Of a stretch of 18,832 bases of DNA, positions 1 through 9,300 are shown one piece after another. The notes beneath the pieces were generated by a model. The model did no database searches, was not told the origin of the DNA, and saw only the letters and a program-made list of their open reading frames with translations. This stretch comes from JBGSKY01 sp041740995. GTDB lineage: Bacteria > Planctomycetota > Planctomycetia > Pirellulales > Pirellulaceae. Position numbers and translations under genes: made by a program. Within the stretch, counting starts at the first letter, position 1; every line of letters begins with the position of its first letter. The stretch spans positions 1 to 18,832 of the forward strand of contig JBGSKY010000262.1 of the NCBI GenBank assembly GCA_041740995.1, read 5' to 3'.

Positions 1-10
1 CGACGACGCG

Positions 11-1915
11 ATGGCCGCTGCCGTAAAACCGACGGAAGCTTCTGTAGCCATCGCTGGACGATACACCGTTGTCGCGAGACGTTACCGCCCACGCGAATTT
101 GACGAGCTCATTGGGCAACAAACCGTCGCCACAGCGTTGCAAACAGCGATTCAAACTGATCGCGTGGGGCATGCTTATCTTTTTACCGGTGCTCGCGGCG
201 TCGGTAAAACAAGTACAGCGAGAATCTTTGCAAAAGCACTCAACGCGATTGAATCTGATCCAAGTTCGTCCGAAGATCTCGCCGCTTCGATTGAGAGCGG
301 AGAAGACATGGACGTCATCGAAATCGATGCGGCCAGCAATCGTGGGATCGATGAGATACGTCAATTGAGAGTCAACGCGACTGTCCGACCAAGTCGCGCT
401 CGATACAAAATCTATATCATCGACGAAGTCCACATGATGACTGGGCCGGCGTTCAATGCGTTGCTAAAAACACTCGAAGAACCGCCGCCGCACGTGAAAT
501 TCATTTTCTGCACAACCGATCCAGAAAAGATTCCGATTACCGTTCTCTCACGCTGTCAGCGATTTGATTTTGCGCCGATCAAATCAGACAAAATTCAGGC
601 TCGACTGCGCGAAATTTGCGACGCGGAAAATGCCATCGCTGACGATGAAGCACTACGCTTGCTCGCCCGACGGGCGAATGGCTCCATGCGTGACAGCCAA
701 TCATTGCTCGAACAAATGCTGAGTTTTTCGGACAGCAAAATTACGGTCGAGATGGTTCATTCGATGCTTGGAACCGCTGACGATTCACGTCTGGAAGCAT
801 TCGCAGTTTGCATGATCGAACGTCGAGCTGGCGAAGCACTAATGTTGCTTGATCAAGCCATCGATGCGGGCGTTGACGCCGGACAAATCGCCGAACAACT
901 GCTCGGTTACCTTCGCGACTTGATGGCCCTCAGCGTAAAAGCGGATCCAGAATTATTGCGGACTGCAAACGCAGCAGACGTCGACAAGCTTGCCGCGATG
1001 GCGGACCAATGGGGAACCATGACGCTGCTTGCCGCGATTCAGATTCTCGATGAAACGCTAGTGAAAATGCGTCATAGCGTCCAGAGCCGCATTCTTTTAG
1101 AAATTACGCTGGTTCAGATTTGTCACTTGCAAGACTTGCAAGGCGTCGCCAACCTCGCTCAAGCGATTCGTGACGATGCATCTTTACCTCGCGTCTTGCC
1201 GCCACGAATGCAAGCGCCTGCACCTGCGATGACAATCGCAGCGACCATCCCAACAAAACAAACAATAGTCGCAGCCGACGAAAAAAAAAACGCGCTGACC
1301 GGTGAACTTGATCAAGCAACTCGCGAAGAACCGACAGCGCCGATGGAGAGCTTTGCCGTAGCGACGTCAGATCGAATCCGCGAACCAATCACTTCCAATT
1401 CAATCGTCGATATCAACGATGAACTTGGCCATTCGAGTAACGGTGCCAGCCAAAAAATTGATCGCGTCGATCAGTTGCTTTCCGATGACGCTACGCCGCT
1501 GCAAAAATGGCTGACGGCGACGAAAGATTGCGACGGGATGCTCAGTGGCTGCGCGGAAATGGCGATCAGCGTGACAGAAAATTCAGCGGGCGATACCTGG
1601 GACATCGTTTTGCCACCGGGCAGCGATTTTGCGATCCAAATGTTTGGTGACGTTGAAAACATGCGTCTGCTGAATGATAAAATCAAGCAACATTGCAACG
1701 TTGAGCGAACACTTCGTTTTCAAACTGCAGCCGCTGGAACGCTCACTCGAAACGCGAATGGAGCCGGCAATATCTCGCCGCCCCGCAACGCGCCAAACCA
1801 GCATCAATTGGTACGTCACGTTAGCAGTCATGACTTGATTGCTAAACTCGCTCAATCACTTGGGGCCGAAGTCATCAAAGTTGACGTGCCACCAAACTAC
1901 TCTATCGACTCATGA
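11..1915 (+). CDS. dnaX: DNA polymerase III subunit tau (and possibly gamma), clamp loader ATPase
   Basis: This is the ATP-driven clamp-loader subunit that places the beta sliding clamp on primed DNA and, as tau, links the loader to the polymerase. Visible features are the family opening VVARRYRPREFDELIGQ (residues 20-36), Walker A GARGVGKTS (60-68), the EIDAASNRGIDEIR block (104-117), Walker B IIDEVHMM (136-143), and sensor-1/arginine region TVLSRCQRF (177-185). Domain III helices end near residue 375-388. A Pro/Ala/Thr-rich linker follows, then a divergent tau-specific C-terminus. At 634 residues it is similar to E. coli tau. Odd points: the zinc-binding loop between Walker A and EIDAASN has lost all its cysteines, and a run of ten A residues lies in the linker. 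The ATG at 11 gives about 17 residues before the conserved start; the frame is open to the window edge, so the true start could lie upstream. ybaB follows 74 bp later on the same strand. Confidence 0.96.
   Translation: MAAAVKPTEASVAIAGRYTVVARRYRPREFDELIGQQTVATALQTAIQTDRVGHAYLFTGARGVGKTSTARIFAKALNAIESDPSSSEDLAASIESGEDMDVIEIDAASNRGIDEIRQLRVNATVRPSRARYKIYIIDEVHMMTGPAFNALLKTLEEPPPHVKFIFCTTDPEKIPITVLSRCQRFDFAPIKSDKIQARLREICDAENAIADDEALRLLARRANGSMRDSQSLLEQMLSFSDSKITVEMVHSMLGTADDSRLEAFAVCMIERRAGEALMLLDQAIDAGVDAGQIAEQLLGYLRDLMALSVKADPELLRTANAADVDKLAAMADQWGTMTLLAAIQILDETLVKMRHSVQSRILLEITLVQICHLQDLQGVANLAQAIRDDASLPRVLPPRMQAPAPAMTIAATIPTKQTIVAADEKKNALTGELDQATREEPTAPMESFAVATSDRIREPITSNSIVDINDELGHSSNGASQKIDRVDQLLSDDATPLQKWLTATKDCDGMLSGCAEMAISVTENSAGDTWDIVLPPGSDFAIQMFGDVENMRLLNDKIKQHCNVERTLRFQTAAAGTLTRNANGAGNISPPRNAPNQHQLVRHVSSHDLIAKLAQSLGAEVIKVDVPPNYSIDS
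1281..1290 (+). other. A10 slippage tract in dnaX, candidate gamma-producing recoding site
   Basis: Ten consecutive A residues are read GAA AAA AAA AAC (codons 424-427), inside the linker after clamp-loader domain III. In the -1 frame the next codons are AAA CGC GCT GAC CGG TGA (stop at 1303-1305), giving a 431-residue product. In the +1 frame they are ACG CGC TGA (stop at 1296-1298), giving 428 residues. Thermus thermophilus dnaX uses an A9 run for transcriptional slippage and E. coli dnaX uses A AAA AAG for ribosomal -1 frameshifting, both to make gamma. No clear upstream Shine-Dalgarno enhancer is visible, and downstream there is only the short palindrome CTTGATCAAG (1307-1316). Transcriptional slippage therefore seems the likelier route. 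The function is inferred from position and sequence. Confidence 0.65.
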
Positions 1916-1989
1916 TAAAACGGGCTCGTGACAAGACGATTTGTACAGCCTCGAATCTTATAGTTCGCTAACGAAAGAATTCTTCTCGC

Positions 1990-2346
1990 ATGTTCAAAAA
2001 TATTGGAAACCTGACGCAGATTGCTGGCCTCCTTAAAAACCTTGGCCAAATGAAATCGAAGGTCGCTGAAGCGAAACAAAAGCTCGCCGGAAAAACCGTT
2101 GTCGGAAGTATACCTGGTGACTCGGTTCGGATTGAAATGAATGGCCTGGGTGAAGTCACGTTAGTTGCCGTCGACCCAGCCATGCTGACACCGGACTTTC
2201 AAGCCCAGCTTCAAGCATCGCTCCAAGAGGCAACCAACAAAGCGATCAAATTAGCGAAACAATTGCACGTCGAATCGATCCGCGAATTGACCGGCGGCGT
2301 CGAACTGCCGGGCATGGAAGGCATTTTAGAAGAGCTTGCCAGTTAA
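1990..2346 (+). CDS. ybaB: YbaB/EbfC family nucleoid-associated DNA-binding protein
   Basis: The 118-residue product has the family's usual size and layout. An N-terminal helical, Lys-rich stretch (residues 1-35, LKNLGQMKSKVAEAKQKL) leads into the beta region GDSVRIEMNGLGEVTLVAVD (43-62), then a helix (70-92), and the C-terminal signature LTGGVELPGM (100-109). Members form tweezer-like dimers that bind DNA without strong sequence specificity and affect nucleoid structure. The dnaX-ybaB neighbourhood is one of the most conserved in bacteria and supports both calls. The gap after dnaX is 74 bp, so co-transcription is plausible. There is no obvious Shine-Dalgarno sequence before the ATG, only the purine stretch GAAAGAA. 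The usual third partner recR does not follow; tpiA converges from the other strand. Confidence 0.93.
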   Translation: MFKNIGNLTQIAGLLKNLGQMKSKVAEAKQKLAGKTVVGSIPGDSVRIEMNGLGEVTLVAVDPAMLTPDFQAQLQASLQEATNKAIKLAKQLHVESIRELTGGVELPGMEGILEELAS

Positions 2347-2352
2347 ACGGAA

Positions 2353-2414
2353 GCCAGGACGTGTTCTGACGTACACTTCTAGCCGGCTGAGCGCATACCA
2401 AGTCCGCTCCTGGC
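2353..2414. terminator. Inverted repeat between convergent ybaB and tpiA
   Basis: GCCAGGA at 2353-2359 pairs with TCCTGGC at 2408-2414, a perfect 7-bp inverted repeat with a long internal segment that itself holds the palindrome AGCCGGCT (2381-2388). It sits in the 78-bp space between two convergent genes, where a bidirectional terminator would be expected. There is no U-tract on either side and the loop is long, so this is a weak call based mostly on position. Confidence 0.25.
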
Positions 2415-2424
2415 CTACACGTTG

Positions 2425-3180
2425 CTATTTTGCCGCGTGGCAAATCGCTACGAAACCATCGGCCTTTAACGCCGCACCGCCGACCAGTGCGCCGTTGATA
2501 TTTGGCTGCCCAAGCAACTCTTCTGCATTGTCCGCTTTTACGCTGCCACCGTATTGAATGATGATCTTAGCAGAAACCGCCTGACCGAATTTTTCGGTCA
2601 GCCAACCGCGAATGAAAGCATGCACCTGCTCAGCCTGTTCTGGAGTCGCTGTTCGACCGGTTCCAATTGCCCAAACGGGTTCGTAAGCGATCACGACTTT
2701 TGCCATTTGCTCTGCCGTCAAACCAGCAAGTGAACCGACAAGCTGCGTCTGAACGATTACTTCGGTCTTGTTCGATTCCCGTTGCTCCAACGTTTCACCA
2801 ACGCAAACGATCGGTGTCAATCCGTATTCGAAGGCCGCGTAGACTTTCTGGTTAATGAACTCGTCTGACTCATGAAAAATTGCTCGACGTTCGCTGTGCC
2901 CGAGGATTACGTATTGGCAACCGACGTCAACCAACATCTTGCCGCTCAACTCGCCAGTGAACGCCCCGTCGGCCTTTGGATAGAGGTTTTGGCCGCCTAG
3001 TCCAACGCTGCTGCCTTTTAACGCACCAGCCACCGCATCAAGATAAACCGCTGGCGGACAAACAGCCACGCCGACGTTGGAATTTGGTTTTAGATGTTCG
3101 ATGATTCCCTTAACCAACGCGAGCGAATCGCTCTTGGAAAGATTCATCTTCCAATTACCGGCAATCAAATAGCTTGTCAC
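2425..3180 (-). CDS. tpiA: Triose-phosphate isomerase
   Basis: It interconverts dihydroxyacetone phosphate and glyceraldehyde 3-phosphate in cytosolic glycolysis and gluconeogenesis. With the GTG start at 3180 the protein has 251 residues, the normal length. The catalytic residues then fall at Lys11 (AGNWKMNL), His95 (YVILGHSERR) and Glu167 (AYEPVWAIGTGRTATPEQ), the same numbers as in E. coli TpiA. Phosphate-binding loops YGGSV and GALVGGAAL are also present. The frame stays open upstream to 3282 with an ATG, but the extra 34 residues have no counterpart in the family, so I reject that start. An AAAGG motif lies 11 nt before the GTG. The giant membrane protein gene lies 163 bp upstream on the same strand, and a separate promoter candidate is present between them. 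Confidence 0.96.
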   Translation of the reverse strand: MTSYLIAGNWKMNLSKSDSLALVKGIIEHLKPNSNVGVAVCPPAVYLDAVAGALKGSSVGLGGQNLYPKADGAFTGELSGKMLVDVGCQYVILGHSERRAIFHESDEFINQKVYAAFEYGLTPIVCVGETLEQRESNKTEVIVQTQLVGSLAGLTAEQMAKVVIAYEPVWAIGTGRTATPEQAEQVHAFIRGWLTEKFGQAVSAKIIIQYGGSVKADNAEELLGQPNINGALVGGAALKADGFVAICHAAK

Positions 3181-3191
3181 GAATCTAGCGG

Positions 3192-3196
3192 CCTTT
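3192..3196 (-). promoter_or_regulatory. Ribosome binding site that supports the GTG start of tpiA
   Basis: AAAGG on the minus strand ends 11 nt upstream of the GTG at 3180. It supports the shorter 251-residue reading over the longer ATG-started frame. Confidence 0.45.
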
Positions 3197-3238
3197 ACAT
3201 TGAGGAAAAAATAAGCGTATCCCGCCCGGCCAAAAGAT

Positions 3239-3267
3239 AGCATAAAAACCGGACATCTCCAGTCCAA
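3239..3267 (-). promoter_or_regulatory. Candidate sigma-70-type promoter of tpiA
   Basis: On the minus strand TTGGAC (3267-3262) is followed by a 17-bp spacer and TATGCT (3244-3239), about 60 bp upstream of the GTG start. The match is partial (about 3 of 6 and 4 of 6 to consensus) but the spacing is ideal and it lies in the only intergenic space upstream of the gene. Promoter consensus in planctomycetes is poorly known, so this is tentative. Confidence 0.35.
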
Positions 3268-3343
3268 ACAACGGCTCGCCACAACCGAACACTATTCGTC
3301 CGAATGCTTACGAATACACCTCAGCAACTGCCTGTAGATTTAT

Positions 3344-6300
3344 TCAGTCCCAAGCGTTCAAGGTGCGGAGATACGTCGCCACGCGATCGCGATTCTTTTC
3401 GATGTAACCAAGCAGCACGATCAAGCCGACACCGCATGCGATGCCGAACGCCCACCATGGCCAGACTTCGCCAATCGCTCGCTGCGCGTGCCAAACCATG
3501 CCAACGAGCGAGACCAAAATAAAAGTGACACCGCAATAGAGCAGTGGAGTGATCCGCTTTACCATCCCAATTGCGACGCCTAACATCGAGAGCGCTAGCA
3601 GCACAATTGGCATCCAAATCGAACCGCCGAACGATAACAATAACATGTCGGCCGTACTGCTCAGGTAAGCCGTCAAGACCGCGAAGTATCGTGCAGCGAC
3701 CAACACCGATCGCGAGAACTGATTGCGATTTCGCTCAACGAAGTAAAGCGCCGATATCGCTGGAGGAACCAACCAGAATTGAGGATGCATCAAGAACCGC
3801 GTTGTTTCTTGATTCAAAAGGAACGACCACAGACTCAAAACGCCTGTCACCGTCGCAACGATCTGAAGCGGCATTGATCGATAAATCCAACTCTGCACGC
3901 TGTACAAAATCGTCGCGCCGATCAAAAGCGAACCGTAGTTGGACCACTGCGTCCAGTCGCCTTGTTGTTGTAGGATCCAAACCGACGACAATGGCAAGAG
4001 CGGCAACAACAGATTGGTCTGACGCAGCGGATTGCCAAAAACTTCGGACCGATCGAGCTTGAGCAACTGACCGATCGCAATACTGGTCATCACAATGAAC
4101 ATCACCACGACCGGCCACCATTCTCGAACCCAGCCGCCGAAAAGCTCCGGAAAGAACACATAAATCTGAAGTCCAAAAGCAACAACAATTGCTTCCACAA
4201 CATAAACTGCAAATTTCCTTTGCCGCATCGATCGATCAGGCTCATTAAACACCGGCTTAACGGAAAACTGCAACGCACGACCAGCCAGCAAAATCCAGCC
4301 GCCCAACACAGCGAGCTTTAACAGAAAACTCTGCGCTGACGGCAAACTTCCTTGACCGCTTAACGTTGGAATCGCCAGCCCAATCGCGCCGCAAACAAAT
4401 GCCAACGAACACGTTAGCCAACTGCTGCGATAGAGGATACTGTTCCAAGATTTATCGACCATCTCCAACCGCGCAACCGCAATCAGAGCCGCTGCGTAGG
4501 CGATGCAGCCACCAAACAAATGAACGGCGTGCAGATAAAAAATCTGTGGTGTGCCATCAATCAAAGACGGCAAGTCGCGAATGCTCATCAACAACACGCT
4601 AAGCGACAACAGAGCGATCGAACTGCAACGATAAGCCACTGCGTCACGAGGTAACCAGAGCAACGATAACGCAGAAAGAAATGGAATCGCCGACGCGATG
4701 CTGCGGAGATTGGCATCGGAGCATATCAATGACAAGACGACCGTCGGTACAAGCCCGACAATCGCGACGACAAGATGGAATAGAAACAATTGTTGGCAGC
4801 TCGCGTCGACGTTAATTTCCCGAAGCCGCTGGCTGATGGGGCTGGTCCCGTTGGCAATCCAAGAGGAGCGGCTGAGCGTTCGTATCCATGCAGCAGCCAA
4901 GGCCGGCGTTGCGGTAAACGACACAAGGTACAACATCCAGCCATACTGTTTCGACAATCCTGCGCCGCAGCTTAGCCAAGCCATTGATAAAAGCATGACG
5001 GCGAACAGAGCGACGTAAAGCGTGACTTGTGATCGAGTGACCCGGGTAAAGAAATTTAGGCCGCTCAGCACCAGCGCCGCAACAACTAGCGTGATCGACA
5101 ACGCCGCCGCTAATCCTAGTCGTGGTACATCGTTGTCGAGCACTACAAACAAACTAAGCAGCAACATCAATGTCGGCAGCGCAAACGCAACCGCCGCTTC
5201 GATCTGCAGCACGCGATGCTCTAATTGCTTCATCGTAATTTGACGAAGACCAAGAGCAGGATTCAACACTTCTGAGGCCGTCGTGTCGGAGTTTTCGCGC
5301 AATGTTGCGTTTGTAAACTTGGTTATCAGCGTTCGCAAACCGACAGAACTCAAAGCAACTGCCAGCGGCCCGTACAGAACAGTCAGTAAACAAGTTAACG
5401 CGGTCGGTTGAGCATGGAACCAGTCGCTTTCGATGATCGCCAAACATGCCAGGACTGCGCTAGCGTAACCCCAAAGCGAGCTTGTATTAAAACTCCACAA
5501 CAAAAACATCAAGGAGAGCGACGCGAGCACAACAGTTGACAGGATGCGATCGGATTCGGTTACAGCTAGTCCGATAATGACCGCAATAGCCACGAACTGG
5601 ACCGTCGTGCACAATCCACGTAAAATCAGCGTCGCACGCGCATCGATCCGAGAGATGCGTTTTAGCGGCAGTAATTGTTTGATCGTTCGTAGTTCCGCGA
5701 CGTTTGAAAACGAACTTCGACAACGACTGAAAATTTGACGAATCGAATCGACAATCATCAGCGCGATAATAACGATCGACATTGCAAACGACGTACGCAA
5801 GACTTCGTGATAACTCGGCAGCGGCGAACCGATCAAACGACCGTAACGGGCAATAGCCAACACGACGATTGGACTGATAAGCTGCATTGCCGTGATGGCA
5901 AATCGATGACGGTTGAGAAATTGCATCGAACGCAGCGTAGGCAAAGCAAAAAGAGTCGCCGACATCAAAATAACGATTAAGATCGCAAGCGGGCTTGTCA
6001 AATAAGCCAACAATTCAGACCGGCCCAAAACGCGAAATAAGCTCAACGCCGACAAAGCGCAGAGGCTGAGCAACGATTGAAGCATCAAATTGGATGTCGT
6101 AAGACAACTCTGGTGCATCCTGATGTTATATCGGTACGGTCGGGACGATGCCGTGGATCTGACCATCAGACGGACGCGACTGGATTCAAGTCCAACACGT
6201 GCCCATTGCAAAATGAGCGATGCGGCAATGAACAGCTGGGCAAAGAGAATCAACTTCACGATGAAACCAGTCTGGTTGCGATGATCAATCAGTAATCCGC

Positions 6301-9300
6301 TACATGCAACCCAAGTCGCCAACGCGTACGCGACGACAAGGCATGACGTAAGTGGGACGCGGCGAAGGCTGGAGTAGACCCAACCGGTCGATAAGACTAG
6401 CGTCAAAGGCAACATCCACATCTGCGAGTGAAACCAGTTGCCTTGGATCAGCGGTGATGGCAACTGATGTGTGCACGCATAATTGAACGCAAGCCCGCTC
6501 AATACGGTCAGCAAAAACACAGTGATTACCAATCCAAAGTCAAGTGCTGCGGAGAGAAGCGAACCGTCCGGTTGGGCGACTGCCAATGGCTGGTCCGCAG
6601 GTGAAAGACCAAAATTCTGAAGAGCAATCAAGCCTGCTAAACCAAATGCCAACGTCCAGACAACCGCAACAAGCGTGTATGGAATGGGAACCGCCGATGC
6701 AACTAGCAGAGCTAATGCGAACGGCGTCATCGCAAGCAGCCAACTAAAAACGAGTCTAGTGTATCGCTGTGTTCGATCACGGCCGGAGACCATCCAAATA
6801 CTCGCCACGATCGCTCCGAAAGAGATCGCAACGGCGGAAACTTCGACTACAGAAAATTGTTTTAAGAAGTCTGGCAACTGCAATTGCCTTTCAGCGATCG
6901 CAGGCGATTGGACCTCAATTAGGCTTTGCCAGAGTTGAGAGGCGGCTGGAAAAATTAGCATCAGCAACGTCGCGCCAAAGCTGACACCGCCAGCGAGACC
7001 GGTTGCCCAATAGAATTGATCCGCATTCCATTGCAATCGCGACCACCGATTGACGACTTTCGACGCCGTTGTAACGACAGTCCAAACAGCCAAACTTAAG
7101 GAGATAATTGCGAAACTGTTCAGGCTTGCTGCAAGCGGGCTATGATTCAAATGATGATAAAGCACAATCGCAACCCAACCGCCAGCCAGCAATCGAAACA
7201 CTTCGCGAATTGGTACGCTGCGGTAGACATCAGACAAAGCAAAAGTTGCGAAAACGATCACCCAGCCAAAAAACAATTCGAGCTGACAGCGGTTCTCAGG
7301 CCAAAAGACGATCGCCGACGAAATCAAAGCTGCTATCAGTCCGATGATTGTTAACAACTCACTCAAACGGATCGATAAGCCGCTGAGGAAAGAGATTTTT
7401 GATTTGGTATCTTCATCGGCCCGATGCCCAGGGCGACCGCCGATCAGCGCGAGTATCCAACCGCTCAGAGACGACGCGCAGGCGACCATGCAAAGCGCGA
7501 TGGCGTTCAACTGATAGTTCTTAACCGCATCGCCGAGCAAGGTGAAGCTTGTGTTCAATCGAACGTAATGCAGGGCCGCGATACCGATGAATCCGACGCC
7601 CAAGATCGAGATAATGTCTGCCAGTCGATGAACGCTGACCAGTCGCTCCGATTCCCCACGTCCGGCTCGCCATTCCCAGTAGATGACCAGCGCCAAAGCG
7701 GCCAGACCGACCCAAGCCAACACCAGTTCAGGCCACACGGCAAATTCGCGGCGACCGCCTAGCTGCAACATCGCAGCGGCACAAGCGGCAAGTGTGGCGA
7801 GGGCGGACGAGACAATCGCGGTCGTTTGATATGCTTTTCGCCAGCAGGCCGGAAAAATCCGCGACGAAGCACCAAATAGAAACGCGGTCACAATCATCCC
7901 AGCGACTTTGGGCCATTCTAGCCAATCAGACAACTGCAAATTGTAGACACGATTGATGACGCCTTCGACGCTGAAGGCGATCGCAAACGCGGCGCTGATC
8001 GCAATCGCAGTCCGCGGCATTGGAAAGCCTCCGAATCGCGAAAGCGAGAACAACCAGATGCTCATAAGCGCCAACAGACCAACGATTGCAGGTCGAGTCT
8101 CAGCAGTTTGCCAAGCGAACCAGAGCAGTGCAGGAGTAATCGTCGATGCAAAAACCCAATGGCAAATTGAGATCAATTGTGACGTCGTTCCGCCGCCCAG
8201 CTCAGACTGTTTTGCTCGAACGAGGTGTTTACCAAGCAATCCCTCGGAGCTAAACAATTCTAGATTTCGAAAGCCGACCACACTGGCAACCGAATAAACA
8301 AGCCAGACAAATGCAATCGCACCGGCTGCTGTAAAAAAAGTTGTTGATTGAAGCCCGGCTGCTCCAAATCGAAGTAAGAAAAATATGCCCGCCGTCAGCA
8401 CACCAAAGAGAATCTGCACGACCATGGCAAAGGATCGACTTAGTATCGGTCGCCCCAACGCCCAACGCCGCGCATTGGATTGAGTCAGATAAAATGCCGC
8501 CGCGAAACTTGACGCCATCATCGGTCCGAAATCAGTTGTCATCGCCAACAACGATGCCTGCCCAAGCTCTCGGAAGACGTGTGAAAGCAGCAAGCTGACG
8601 CACGCAGTAACCGTGGCGGCGGTCACGAACCAATGGCGGCGACCAAATAAAGTGCGGCTGGTCCACCACGCAAGGGAGCTATAGACGAGCGCGCCGGAAA
8701 CGATGATTGCGATAGTGCCATTATCGAACTCAATGGTCTGGTCAGCCCGTCGTGATAACAAGATTCCAACTAGGACTGCCAATGGTATTAGCAGCAACGC
8801 AATGTGCAAAACGCCGCGTGATGTGCTACGCAGCTTCCACTTCCACAACGTGTAGTGCCCCGCTGCATGGACGGTTACAGTTGCCAAACAAAATAAGATC
8901 GCTGGAAAAAATCGACTCGTATTGGAAAGTGTGCTCCACAAACTGACGACTAAACCGACTGAACAGATGACGATTAAAGCCGCGCTGATCAGCTCGATCC
9001 ACTTGACGTTCGCTTGCTGCATGAACGCTTGCAACATGTCCTTCGTCAATCGCTGTTTTAGCGAAACTTTGCTAGTCGCTGAATTCGCGAAAACCTCCGG
9101 TGCTTCGACTTGTTCTAATGGATGCGATTCGGTTCTTTCGATTGCCCGAACCAATGGCGCAGTCGTCGGAATGCTATCCTCCGAATTATCGCTGACACCC
9201 AAATCTAAATGTTCGATTAACGTTTTGGCAGCAACAGGTTGAGTTAAAAGTTCCTCTTCAAGGACTCGCCGTTTCATCGCCGCGATGCTGCTTTTAAGCT

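Noticed and set aside
1959..1964. TATAGT as a private promoter for ybaB
   Set aside because: It is a good -10 match but no -35 lies at workable spacing, and the gene is more simply co-transcribed with dnaX.
3181..3282. N-terminal extension of tpiA from the ATG at 3282
   Set aside because: The extra 34 residues match nothing in the family, while the GTG at 3180 gives standard length and standard catalytic residue numbers. The promoter candidate also overlaps the extension.
3571..9242. Many plus-strand open frames of 60-163 codons opposite the giant membrane gene
   Set aside because: They are antisense shadows of the large gene: rich in Arg, Ser and Gln, mutually overlapping, and without family motifs.
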